Below are positions 50,099-61,582 of a stretch of DNA of 64,000 nucleotides, piece by piece (positions within the stretch are counted from its first letter, which is position 1; every line of letters begins with the position of its first letter). The notes under the pieces were generated by a model. That model searched no databases, was not told the DNA's origin, and saw only the letters and a list, made by a program, of their open reading frames with translations. The position numbers and the translations under genes were made by a program. Origin of the DNA: Diaphorobacter aerolatus (lineage in GTDB: Bacteria; Pseudomonadota; Gammaproteobacteria; Burkholderiales; Burkholderiaceae_C); NCBI RefSeq assembly GCF_014489535.1, contig NZ_CP060783.1, forward strand, positions 3,493,501 through 3,557,500. Reading direction: 5' to 3'.

Positions 50099-50998
50099 AT
50101 GGCCGTACTGATCTGTGGCTCCCTCGCATACGACACCATCATGACTTTCGAGGGCCGCTTTGCCGAGCAGATCCTGCCCGAGCAATTGCATATCCTGAAC
50201 GTGTCGTTTCTCGTTCCCGCGTTGCGTCGCGACTTCGGCGGCTGCGCCGGCAACATTGCCTACGCGCACAAGCTGCTGGGCGGCGACCCCTTGCCGATGG
50301 CGGCGCTGGGTCGCGACGGGGCGGACTACATCGAGCGCATCAAGAGCCTGAACATCGACACGCGCCACGTGCTGCAGGTCGATGACAATTACACCGCGCA
50401 GGCCATGATCATGACCGACCGCGACAACAACCAGATCACCGCGTTTCACCCCGGCGCGATGATGCAGGCGCACCTGAACAACAAGATCACCAGGGACATC
50501 GGCGCGGCCCTGGGCATCGTGGCTCCCGACGGGCGCGATGCCATGCTGCAGCATGCCGAGCAGTTCGCCGCCGCCGGCATTCCATTCGTCTTCGATCCGG
50601 GTCAGGGCCTGCCGATGTTCAATGGCGAGGAACTGCGCCATTTCATCGAGCTTGCCACTTGGGTGACGGTGAACGACTACGAAGGCAAGATGCTGTGCGA
50701 GCGCACGGGCTGGAGCGAGGCGGAGATTTCACGCAAGCTCAAGGGCATGATCGTGACGCTCGGCAGCGAAGGCTGCGCGGTCTGGGAGAGTGGCGAGCAG
50801 CAACTCGTCGCACCCGTGAAGGCCAGGGAAGTGGTCGATCCCACAGGCTGTGGCGACGCATGGCGCGGCGCATTGCTCTTCGGTCTGGAGCGTCAATGGC
50901 CACTCGCCCGATGTGCGGAGCTGGGCAACAAGCTCGGCGCACTCAAGATCGCTCAACGCGGCCCGCAAAACTACACGCTGGATTTCAAGGTCGAGTGA
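50099..50998 (+). CDS. PfkB/ribokinase-family sugar or nucleoside kinase
   Basis: 299 residues from ATG 50099. The PfkB fold is marked by the N-terminal ICGSLAYDTIMTFEGRF, the glycine motif DFGGCAGNIAYAHKLLG near residue 47 and the signature DPTGCGDAWRGALLFGL near residue 250 with its catalytic Asp. The group includes adenosine, ribose and fructose kinases. The YDTIM and GGCAGNIAY patterns are those of the adenosine-kinase-like COG0524 set, but substrate cannot be fixed. Monocistronic; a terminator follows. Confidence 0.88.
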   Translation: MAVLICGSLAYDTIMTFEGRFAEQILPEQLHILNVSFLVPALRRDFGGCAGNIAYAHKLLGGDPLPMAALGRDGADYIERIKSLNIDTRHVLQVDDNYTAQAMIMTDRDNNQITAFHPGAMMQAHLNNKITRDIGAALGIVAPDGRDAMLQHAEQFAAAGIPFVFDPGQGLPMFNGEELRHFIELATWVTVNDYEGKMLCERTGWSEAEISRKLKGMIVTLGSEGCAVWESGEQQLVAPVKAREVVDPTGCGDAWRGALLFGLERQWPLARCAELGNKLGALKIAQRGPQNYTLDFKVE

Positions 50999-51049
50999 CG
51001 CTGCGCGACGGTTCGGCGCAGTTGTCCGAGCCTCGATGACGCCAACGAA

Positions 51050-51077
51050 AAAGCCCGGTGCGTAAACACCGGGCTTT
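51050..51077. terminator. Terminator between the PfkB kinase and the convergent histone-like gene
   Basis: Perfect stem AAAGCCCGGTG / CACCGGGCTTT with loop CGTAAA. The A/T ends on both strands suggest it works in both directions. Confidence 0.85.
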
Positions 51078-51109
51078 GCTTGCTGTTTCCTTGAAGGAGA
51101 CTTGCCCGA

Positions 51110-51748
51110 TCAGGGCTTGCCGCCTGTCGGGAACGGCCACGCAGCTTGAGGGTTCAGCGTGGTCTGTGCAGCGGGCGCAGCAGCGGCGGCAGGAGCAGCA
51201 GCGGCAGGCTTGGCAGCAGCCTTCTTCGGAGCGGCCTTCTTTGCAGCAGGCTTCTTCGCGGCGGGCTTCTTGGCCGCAGCAGGCTTCTTTGCAGCAACTG
51301 CCTTCTTGGCAGGAGCAGCGGCCTTCTTGGCTGCAGGCTTCTTGGCGGCCATGGCCTTCTTGGCTGGAGCAGCCTTCTTCGCGGCTACGGCCTTCTTGGC
51401 TGGGGCTGCCTTCTTTGCGGCTACGGCCTTCTTGGCGGGAGCTGCCTTCTTCGCGGCCATGGCCTTCTTGGCTGGAGCTGCCTTCTTTGCGGCTGGGGCC
51501 TTCTTGGCTGGGGCTGCCTTCTTCGCGGCTACGGCCTTCTTGGCTGGAGCTGCCTTCTTCGCAGCTACGGCCTTCTTGGCTGGGGCTGCCTTCTTCGCAG
51601 CTACGGCCTTCTTGGCGGGTGCAGCCTTCTTCGCTGGAGCAGCCTTCTTTGCGGCTACGGCTTTCTTTGCCGGAGCAGCCTTCTTGGCCACGGTTGCTTT
51701 CTTCGCAGGTGCTGCCTTCTTAGCAGCGGTCTTCTTCGCAGTTGCCAT
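51110..51748 (-). CDS. Histone H1-like Lys/Ala/Pro-rich DNA-binding protein
   Basis: 212 residues from ATG 51748 (AGGAG six bases before it; another ATG is directly upstream). Almost the whole protein is built from a 12-residue unit AAPAKKAVAAKK, about ten copies plus a half unit with V/M/P/T variation. The tail is Ala/Pro-rich and ends LNPQAAWPFPTGGKP. It resembles eukaryotic H1 C-terminal tails and bacterial H1-like/AlgP-type proteins, which bind and condense DNA without sequence specificity. Repeat number is likely to vary between strains. An inverted repeat GTGTC-N7-GACAC (51785-51801) lies upstream. Confidence 0.88.
   Translation of the reverse strand: MATAKKTAAKKAAPAKKATVAKKAAPAKKAVAAKKAAPAKKAAPAKKAVAAKKAAPAKKAVAAKKAAPAKKAVAAKKAAPAKKAPAAKKAAPAKKAMAAKKAAPAKKAVAAKKAAPAKKAVAAKKAAPAKKAMAAKKPAAKKAAAPAKKAVAAKKPAAAKKPAAKKPAAKKAAPKKAAAKPAAAAPAAAAAPAAQTTLNPQAAWPFPTGGKP
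51270..51740. repeat. 36-bp tandem repeat array inside the histone H1-like gene
   Basis: Successive units of 36 bases encode AAPAKK-A-x-AAKK on the minus strand. About ten units are in register, with one half-unit slip (AAPAKK alone) near the start of the gene, a footprint of past unequal recombination or slippage. Confidence 0.85.
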
Positions 51749-51861
51749 CATTTTCTCCTTGGGTCGATTAGCAAAGAGCACCCCGTGTCTACTTTGGACA
51801 CAGAGCGATTCGTGGCCTCAGGGAGTTGGATGTCCAACCCAAAGCCACAAATACGGTAACG

Positions 51862-51899
51862 CCCCACACCGCGCCTCGTGCGGGCGCTTGGTTGTGGGG
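51862..51899. terminator. Two-part hairpin between nrdB and the histone-like gene
   Basis: CCCCACA / TGTGGGG outer arms enclose GCGCC / GGCGC. It lies just past the nrdB stop and before the histone-like gene on the same strand. No T tract, so the terminator call is moderate. Confidence 0.5.
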
Positions 51900-51941
51900 G
51901 TGAGATTCAAAGAACATGACCTGCTGTCATTGGATGATCAA

Positions 51942-53132
51942 TCAGTCCCAGGACAGGGCTCCACCGGATTGGTACTCGATGACGCGGGTCTCGAAGAAAT
52001 TGCGTTCTTTCTTCAAGTCGATCATCTCGCTCATCCAGGGGAACGGATTCTCTTCATTCGGGAACAGCGTCTCCAGGCCAATCTGTGTCGCACGGCGATT
52101 GGCGATGTAGCGCAGGTAGCTCTTGAACATCGATGCATTCAGACCCAGCACGCCGCGCGGCATGGTGTCTTCGGCGTAGGCGTACTCGAGATCGACGGCC
52201 TTGTGGAACAGGGCTTCGATTTCTGCCTTGAATTCCGGAGTCCACAGATGCGGGTTCTCGAGCTTCAACTGGTTGATCAGGTCGATGCCGAAATTGCAGT
52301 GCATCGACTCGTCGCGCAGGATGTACTGGTATTGCTCGGCGGCGCCGGTCATCTTGTTCTGGCGACCAAGCGCCAGAATCTGCGTGAAGCCGACGTAGAA
52401 GAACAGGCCTTCCATCAGGCAGGCGAAAACGATCAGCGACTTCAGCAGCGTCTGGTCGGTCTCGGGCGTGCCGGTGTGGAATTCCGGATCCATGATCGCT
52501 TCGATGAACGGGATCAGGAATTCATCCTTGTCGCGGATCGACTTGACCTCGTTGTACGCATTGAAGATTTCACCCTCATCGAGGCCGAGCGATTCGACGA
52601 TGTACTGATAGGCGTGCGTGTGGATCGCTTCCTCGAACGCCTGGCGCAGCAGGAACTGGCGGCACTCGGGTGCGGTGATGTGGCGATACGTGCCGAGCAC
52701 GATGTTGTTGGCGGCCAGCGAATCAGCGGTCACGAAGAAACCGAGGTTGCGCTTGACGATGCGGCGCTCGTCTTCGGTCAGGCCGTTCGGGTCTTTCCAC
52801 AGCGCGATGTCGCGCGTCATGTTCACTTCCTGCGGCATCCAGTGGTTGGCGCAGGTGGCGAGGTATTTTTCCCAGGCCCACTTGTACTTGAACGGAACCA
52901 GTTGGTTCACGTCGGTTTTGGCGTTGATGATGCGCTTGTCGGCGGCATTCACGCGCTTGTGAACAGCGGGTGCCGATGTCGCGGAAACCGTCGCAGCAGA
53001 AGGTGCGACAGCTTGCGACGATGTGGAGGAAACGGTTTGAAGAGCGGGTATTGCTCCAAGGCGGTTGTCGTGCGAACCGCCTGCCGTTTGATTTTGCGAT
53101 GAGGGCTTGACTTCTTCGTCCCAGGTCAGCAT
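51942..53132 (-). CDS. nrdB: NrdB, class Ia ribonucleotide reductase beta (radical) subunit
   Basis: 396 residues from ATG 53132 (MLTWDEEV). Holds the diiron-tyrosyl radical used by NrdA. After a ~70-residue Ser/Ala-rich N-terminal extension, the ferritin-like fold shows the metal ligands ([23 protein letters not shown]) and the radical-Tyr region. The C-terminus ends [13 protein letters not shown], the tail that docks in NrdA. It lies downstream of nrdA with a 134-base gap containing a hairpin (TGCTTCG / CGAAGCA), presumably under the same NrdR-controlled promoter. Confidence 0.96.
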   Translation of the reverse strand: MLTWDEEVKPSSQNQTAGGSHDNRLGAIPALQTVSSTSSQAVAPSAATVSATSAPAVHKRVNAADKRIINAKTDVNQLVPFKYKWAWEKYLATCANHWMPQEVNMTRDIALWKDPNGLTEDERRIVKRNLGFFVTADSLAANNIVLGTYRHITAPECRQFLLRQAFEEAIHTHAYQYIVESLGLDEGEIFNAYNEVKSIRDKDEFLIPFIEAIMDPEFHTGTPETDQTLLKSLIVFACLMEGLFFYVGFTQILALGRQNKMTGAAEQYQYILRDESMHCNFGIDLINQLKLENPHLWTPEFKAEIEALFHKAVDLEYAYAEDTMPRGVLGLNASMFKSYLRYIANRRATQIGLETLFPNEENPFPWMSEMIDLKKERNFFETRVIEYQSGGALSWD

Positions 53133-53266
53133 ACGTTTTCCAGTGCTCGAATTATGAAAGCAGCGACTCAAAAAGAAAAGCGCTGCGGCGTTGCTTCGCC
53201 AAATTTTTTTATGTCGAAGCACGCGCGGTGAGATGCGAGGCACTTCAAACGCGCGTGCAAACCGCT

Positions 53267-56203
<2,937 letters not shown>

Positions 56204-56298
56204 GTAGTCCTCTTTTTAGTGTGTTCGAAGGGGGTCACGCGGGCTGGCTCAAGCCGCATGATGCTTCGGATGGGATGTGTGTCACCGGATGCTGTGAC

Positions 56299-56314
56299 AC
56301 ACTATATCTGGGGT
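56299..56314 (-). promoter_or_regulatory. NrdR box 1 (imperfect)
   Basis: 16-mer beginning ACACTATAT on the plus strand matches 13 of 16 positions of the NrdR consensus (ACACTATATATAGTGT form). It contains the -10 element of the nrdA promoter. It sits 32 bp, about three helical turns, from box 2. Confidence 0.75.
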
Positions 56315-56329
56315 GTCTCAAGTCATCAA
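56301..56329 (-). promoter_or_regulatory. nrdA promoter (TTGATG-N17-TATAGT on the minus strand)
   Basis: Read on the minus strand, TTGATG (56329-56324), a 17-base spacer and TATAGT (56306-56301) form a good sigma70 promoter, flanked and overlapped by the two NrdR boxes. The mRNA leader would be about 90 bases. Confidence 0.7.
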
Positions 56330-56330
56330 G

Positions 56331-56346
56331 ACACTACCTGTAGTGT
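56331..56346 (-). promoter_or_regulatory. NrdR box 2 (perfect palindrome)
   Basis: ACACTA-CCTG-TAGTGT has fully complementary 6-bp arms and matches the NrdR box core. NrdR binds paired boxes of this spacing and represses ribonucleotide reductase genes when dATP/ATP levels are sufficient. nrdR itself is not in the window. The remaining 56347-56570 shows nothing I can name. Confidence 0.82.
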
Positions 56347-56570
56347 ATATGCAGCACGACTCCGCTGGCCCGGGCGGCACGCTTTTCGACACTTCGATCT
56401 GGTCGCCGTCGTTGCGCGGCATGTGTGCTGGCGACGTTTGCGGGCCAAGATCACCAGTGGCTGCGAGCTATGCGGCGATATGCTCCGCCAGACCGCATGC
56501 AATGGAAAAAGAGGACGGAAAAAAAAGCACGAAGATCACCGGCGCGAAAACCACGGCGCGGTGACGGTTG

Positions 56571-57157
56571 CTAGGTCTGTAGTGGAAACCACCAACCCGT
56601 ATCACACAAATTGTTGCGCATTCGTCGCCATTCGAATCCGGCCCCGGGATCGCCCTTGCGACCGGGTGCGATGTGCTCATGGCCCGCGATGAAGCGGATC
56701 GGATAGCGCACCGCGATATCGCTGCACAGCAGGGTGAGCGCGGTGTACTGCGCGTCGCTGAAACGCTCGCCCTCGAGGCCTTCGAGTTCGATGCCGATGG
56801 AGTCGTCGTTGCAGTTGTCGCGCCCGCGCCAGTGTGAGCGACCTGCGTGCCATGCGCGCTGGTCACAATCGACGAATTGCGTGATCGCTCCGTTCCTGTC
56901 GATCACGAAGTGACTGGAAACCTCGATGCCGCGGATGGTGTCGAAGTAGGGATGGGCGTCCCAGTCGAGCTGGTTGGTGAAGAGCCGCTCGATGTCGCCC
57001 GTGCCGTTTTCGCCCGGTGGCAGGCTGATGGAGTGCACGACGACGAGGTCGATCCGTGCACCGTCGGGCGGGGTCCGTGGTTGGGCGAGTCGATGCGGCG
57101 GGCCCTGGCGTACCAGCCGCCGGACCACACGCGCGAACGCTCATTCACCTTCGGCAT
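56571..57157 (-). CDS. ampD: AmpD, 1,6-anhydro-N-acetylmuramyl-L-alanine amidase; frameshifted in this sequence
   Basis: Cytoplasmic zinc amidase that cleaves anhydro-muropeptides during murein recycling and sets the ampC-inducing signal. Begins at ATG 57157 (MPKVNERSRVWSGGWYARARRIDSPN), inside the end of pilR (17-base overlap). One base is missing at the G run 57066-57068. Restoring it gives NHGPRPDGARIDLVVVHSISLPPG and 195 residues. Zinc and catalytic residues lie in VVVHSIS, the DNCNDDSIGIELEGL region and IAGHEHIAPGRKGDPG. It complements Mpl in the window. Confidence 0.93.
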
Positions 57158-58696
57158 GGGATTCCGTGCCGCCGTCGGCTTCGGAGATGTTCAGCCGCTC
57201 GATGCGGTAGCGGATCTGGCGCAGGCTGATGCCAAGGCGCGCGGCGGTCGCCGTGCGGTTGAAGCCGGATTCGCGCAATGCGCGCACGAGGATGTCGCGC
57301 TCCTGCTTGTCGAGCCAGGCCTGCAGATCGCTTGGCAGGGTATTGTGGGACGAATAGGGCGCTGGCGCTTCGGCGGATCGGCTCGGCATGCGCTCGAGCG
57401 TATCGGTCGTGGTCGCTGCCATGGACGGCGATGGTGATGCCGATGGCTGAGCGGGTGCAGGTTCCGGTGTCGATCCGGGGAGCGGCGGATCGACGAACAG
57501 TTCGTCGCCATCGCTGAGCGCAACGGCGCGGTGCAGCAGATTTTCCAGCTCGCGCACATTGCCCGGCAGCGGATGCATGGCGATGCGCTGCAAGGCGTTT
57601 TCGGTAAGCGGTGGCACGGGAGCGCCGGAGTCGCGTTCTATGCGTTGCAGCAGCGCTCGGCACAGCGCGGGCAGATCTTCGCGACGCTCGCGCAGCGGCG
57701 GAATCAGCACCTCGATGACGTTCAGGCGGTAGTACAGATCCTGGCGAAAATTGCCTGCCTGCACCTCGGCGGCGAGATCCTTGTGCGTGGCGCTGACGAT
57801 GCGCACGTCCACGGTTTCCTCCTGCGTGGCCCGAGGGGTCGCACGCTGCGCTCCTGAATCGCGCGCAGCAGCTTGGATTGCATGGCGAGCGGAAGGTCAC
57901 CGATCTCGTCAAGAAACAGCGTGCCGCCCTGCGCGGCCTGAAAAAAGCCTTCACGGTCGGCGCTCGCGCCGGTGTACGAACCCTTGCGCGCGCCGAAGAA
58001 CTCGGCTTCAAGCAAATTCTCAGGAATGGCACTGCAGTTCACCGCGATCATCGGGCCGTCGGCGCGCTGGCTGTTGTCGTGCAGCGCACGGGCGACCAGT
58101 TCCTTGCCGGTGCCGGACTCGCCACGCACCAGCACCGGTGCCATGCTGCGTGCAACCTTGGCGATGCGCTGCTTCACATTGCGCATGGCAGCGGAATCTC
58201 CCACCAGAAGCCGCATCACGGGCGAGGCGCTCGGGGAATCGACGTCTGCGGAAACCCTGGCTTCTGCCTCCTGAAGGCGCGCGCCGGCGTTGGCGGCGGG
58301 CTGGCCGGGCGCGGGTACCGCTCCCGTGCCCTGCACCGCCGAGGCGACCACCGTGCGGAACTGCTTGAGGTCCACCGGTTTGGTCAGGTAGTCGAACGCG
58401 CCCGCGCGCAACGCCTCAACCGCGTTCTCGGCAGAACCGTAGGCCGTCATCACCACGCAGCGCTCGCGGCGCTGGGCCTCGCGCAGATACAGCAGCACCT
58501 CCATGCCGTAGCCGTCGGGCAGCCGCATGTCCGAGATCACCACGTCGAACTGCTGCACCCGCAACTGCTGGCGCGCCTCCTGCACCGATCCGGCGGTCTC
58601 CACGCGGTAACCCTCGCGCAGCAGCGTGAGCTCGTAGAGCGTCCTCAGATCGGGTTCATCGTCAATGACAAGAATGGAGGCGGCGTATGCAGGCAT
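57141..58696 (-). CDS. pilR: PilR, NtrC-family sigma54 response regulator; frameshifted in this sequence
   Basis: Corrected length 518 residues. Receiver domain (1-120) with phospho-acceptor Asp in VVISDMRLPDGYG, AAA+ domain with Walker A RGESGTGKELVARALH (near 195) and sigma54-contact loop GSYTGA (GAFTGA variant), Walker B GGTLFLDEIGD, and a C-terminal Fis-type helix-turn-helix (RTATAARLGISLRQIRYRIERL). One base is missing at 57830-57832; restored, the frame runs RPLGATQEETVDVRIVSATHKDL. With pilS 15 bases upstream it forms a PilS-PilR pair, which activates pilin transcription in relatives. Confidence 0.9.
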
Positions 58697-58711
58697 GTGT
58701 TCGTTGGAGTC

Positions 58712-60411
58712 TCAAACCATGATTGTGTCAAAAAGGGAAGGCGTGCCCGGAAGCTGTAGCGATTTGCGGAAGGTGACGATGAAGGCATTGCCCTCGGTCT
58801 CGCCGCGCGCGAGCGTGAGCGTGCTGCGTTCGTAGCGGATCGAAGCGCCGTGGCGACTGCACAATTCTCTACATATATAGAGTCCCAGTCCGCTGGAGCG
58901 GCTTTCCGAGGAGAAAAACGGCTCGAACAGATGCTGCTCGACCGATTTCTCAAGTGGCGCGCCATCGCTCCATACCTGCATCAGCGCGAGCCCTTCGGGC
59001 GTGGTGCCGGTCTCGATGCACATCGAGTCCGCATGCGGGCCCATGTAGCGCAGCGCGTTGTCCATGAGATTCACGAGCACGCGGCGCAGATGGTCGATGT
59101 CGAAGTTCACCTGCATGTCGGCGGTGTTCAGCGCGACCAGCGCCCGCCGGCTGTTGGGGTCATGCGACTGCCAGTCGCTGACCATGTGCACGACGTTGTC
59201 GTCAAGCTCGATGGGCGCGGCGGGCACGTTGTCGATCTGGTGGCGCACGCGCGCAATGTCCAGCACTTCCTCGGTGATGCGCGTGAGTCGATGCGCGTTC
59301 TGCTTGACCATCTGGCTCAGCCGCATCTGCATGGGATCGGTCAGGTCTTCTTCGAGCAGCGCATTGGCCTGGATGATGGCGGCCAGCGGGTTGCGGATTT
59401 CATGCGCCACGGCAGCCGACATGCGGCCCATCGCGGCGAGCTTTTCGGTGCGCAACCGGGCCTCCATCTCGCGCAGATCCTGCAGGAACACCACACACAG
59501 CGGGTCGCTGGTTTCGTGGGGTTAGCGGTGCTGGCCTGCAGGTCGTGGTGCATGGTCAGCCAGGTGCGCGCCCTGAGGCCCATGGGGCTGTGGCCCGGGT
59601 GAACGATGTCGATGTCCGCCGATTGCTGCGTGCCGCTGTGAAACGTTGCGCGCACCAAATCGAGCAGCGATGCCCAGTTGCCAAGCTGCTGCAGATCGAA
59701 CGGCATGGCAGAGGGCGCGGCGTCGCCCATCAGCAAGCGGGCCGACGGATTGGCGAGCCGCACGCGATCCTGTCGATCCATCACCAGCACGCCTTCGCTC
59801 AGATGCTGCATGACCAGCGCGCTCACGTCTTCCTGCGTCTGCGCGGCCATGCGACTGCGCTGCGCGATCTCGTGCTCCGTATGCAGCTTGAGCGAGAGCT
59901 GGTGCGCCAGATAGGTGACGATGAAAAAGCCGACGCTGGTGAGCGCCGCCTGCACATAACGCTGGGTGGAGTCGCCCGAGGTCTTCTGATCGACCCACAA
60001 CGCACCCGCCAGTAGAACAATGGTGATCAGCGAGGTCGTGCCAAGCGCCGTCATCAGCGTGCCCAGCATGCCGGCCATCAGCACCGGCAGGGCGAACAGC
60101 GGCATGAAGCTCAACGTGTCGCCCGCAAAAAACTGTAGGTAGCTGAACACCACGATGTCCACGCCGATCGTGGGCAGCCACTGGAGACCGGGTTGCGGAG
60201 CCGGAACATTGCGCGAGAAGATGCGGACCGCGATGGTCAACGCCAGGTAACCCATGCTCGCCGCGAGCGTGTCCGGACTCGTCGGCGTGTGCCAGATCAG
60301 CGCGGCGGCCTGCTGCATGGCCAGCAGCAGCGCAACCATCACCCGGCCATTCAGGAACGCCAGCCAGATCCGGAGAAACGTATTGTTGCCGGGACGTTGT
60401 CGATACTGCAC
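58712..60411 (-). CDS. pilS: PilS-like membrane sensor histidine kinase; frameshifted in this sequence
   Basis: Corrected length 566 residues. About six membrane helices occupy residues ~20-190, followed by a PAS-like region (VMQHLSEGVLVMDRQDRVRLANPSARLL). The kinase core has the H-box MGRMSAAVAHEIRNPLAAIIQANALL, N-box NLMDNALRYM and G-box SGLGLYICREL. One base is missing in the G run 59518-59521 (plus strand); restored, NPHETSDPLCVVFLQDLREME is continuous. The six-helix sensor and the pilR neighbour support PilS, the kinase that senses pilin in the membrane in Pseudomonas. Confidence 0.88.
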
Positions 60412-60442
60412 AGTGAATTCTGGATGGAGGGTTGGTTGCGAC

Positions 60443-60682
60443 TCAGGCCGGTCCCTGGCGCTGGTGTTCGACGCTGCAGAAATGCAGCTCGCCCTGTTGC
60501 AGCGCTTCGCTCCTGGGCAGCATCAGGCCGCAGCGCGCGCAGGGCACGATTTCCTGCGGAATGCGGGGCGTGCGAGGCGGGGCGGGGCGTTGCTGGTCGC
60601 CGGAGCGCTTGTCGTCGATGCGCTGCTTGCGCCAGACGTTGTAGGCAATGATCAGGACGATCAGGACGAGAAGGTATTTCAT
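60443..60682 (-). CDS. Small PP0621-like protein with membrane helix and Cys motif
   Basis: 79 residues from ATG 60682 (MKYLLVLIVLIIAYNVWRKQR). One N-terminal membrane helix is followed by a basic Pro/Arg linker and a Cys-containing C-terminus (VPCARCGLMLPRSEALQQGELHFCSVEHQ) that looks like a small zinc ribbon. This matches the PP0621 family of unknown function. It begins 5 bases after the CcsA-like gene stop and is probably co-transcribed with it. Confidence 0.8.
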   Translation of the reverse strand: MKYLLVLIVLIIAYNVWRKQRIDDKRSGDQQRPAPPRTPRIPQEIVPCARCGLMLPRSEALQQGELHFCSVEHQRQGPA

Positions 60683-60687
60683 GAGGT

Positions 60688-61488
60688 TCAGCCTCCCGGG
60701 CGTGCGAGCAGCACTTCCATCACAAAGCGTGAACCGGCATAGGCGAGCAACAGGAGGGCCGCGCCAGCATACAGCATGCGCACCGCGCTCAGGCCGCGCC
60801 AGCCAAAGCGCGAACGCCCGATCAGCAGCACGGCGAAGGTGATCCACGAAAGCACCGAAAACACCGACTTGTGATCCCAGATCCAGGCGCGGCCATACAA
60901 CACCTCGCCGAAGAACCAGCCGGCAATCAGGGTCGCGGTCAGCACCACGAAGCCTGCGGTCACGAAGCGGAACGTCAGCCGCTCCAGCGTGAGCAGCGGC
61001 ATGCCGCCCGGGGAATCGGTGGCCTGGCGGATGTTTTTTTCGGCGCGCGTCATCAACCACGCATGAACGACGGCGGCAGCGAACAGTCCATAGGACGCGA
61101 TGCCCAGCGTGAGGTGCAGGGGCAGCCAGGGCGATGAAAGCGCATGCAGAGGCTTGCCCGGAAAGAGCGCGGACATCAGTACCACCGCCGCGCCGAGCAG
61201 GGACAGCACCCAGAGTGCATGCAGTTCCGGAAAGAATTGGCGCTCCACAAGATAGGCGACCAGCATCAGCCACGCGGTCATCGACAGTGCGGAGGCGAAT
61301 CCGAAATGCGGCGAGTCGCCCATCAGGCCCCAGGCAATCGAGGCGCCGTGCATCACCCAGGCCACCATCAGGGCCACGCGTGCCTGCGACGAGGAGAATC
61401 GGGAGCCGGCAATGGCCGAAACCACATAGGCCGCAGCCGCTGCAAGGGCCAATAGCCATCCAAGTGTTGACGCACTGGGTAAAATCAT
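60688..61488 (-). CDS. CcsA/YpjD-family multi-pass membrane protein (cytochrome c assembly type)
   Basis: 266 residues from ATG 61488 (MILPSASTLGWLLALAAAAAYV), with about eight membrane helices. The cytochrome c assembly (CcsA/CcmC-like) family is suggested by LPLHLTLGIASYGLFAAAVVHAWLM, the Trp-containing WFFGEVLYGRAWIWDHKSVFSVLSW segment and spaced His residues. In E. coli the related ypjD also sits next to ffh, as here (divergent). Whether it handles haem is not established. A longer upstream frame would overlap the ffh promoter region and is rejected. Confidence 0.85.
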   Translation of the reverse strand: MILPSASTLGWLLALAAAAAYVVSAIAGSRFSSSQARVALMVAWVMHGASIAWGLMGDSPHFGFASALSMTAWLMLVAYLVERQFFPELHALWVLSLLGAAVVLMSALFPGKPLHALSSPWLPLHLTLGIASYGLFAAAVVHAWLMTRAEKNIRQATDSPGGMPLLTLERLTFRFVTAGFVVLTATLIAGWFFGEVLYGRAWIWDHKSVFSVLSWITFAVLLIGRSRFGWRGLSAVRMLYAGAALLLLAYAGSRFVMEVLLARPGG

Positions 61489-61582
61489 AGACTTACAGTT
61501 TAGCCTTTCGCCCGCGTTCGTCGGGCCAAACATCGCAGCATCCTCGCCCGCTTGGCGTGAATGCCGCCCTTGGAGCATTTGC

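Noticed and set aside
51270..51740. Repeat array considered as a CRISPR
   Set aside because: The 36-bp units are contiguous with no unique spacers, and they encode the Lys/Ala repeat of a histone-like protein.
53190..53225. TGCTTCG / CGAAGCA hairpin between nrdA and nrdB considered as a terminator
   Set aside because: The A/T run is in the loop rather than after the stem, and nrdB needs read-through from nrdA.
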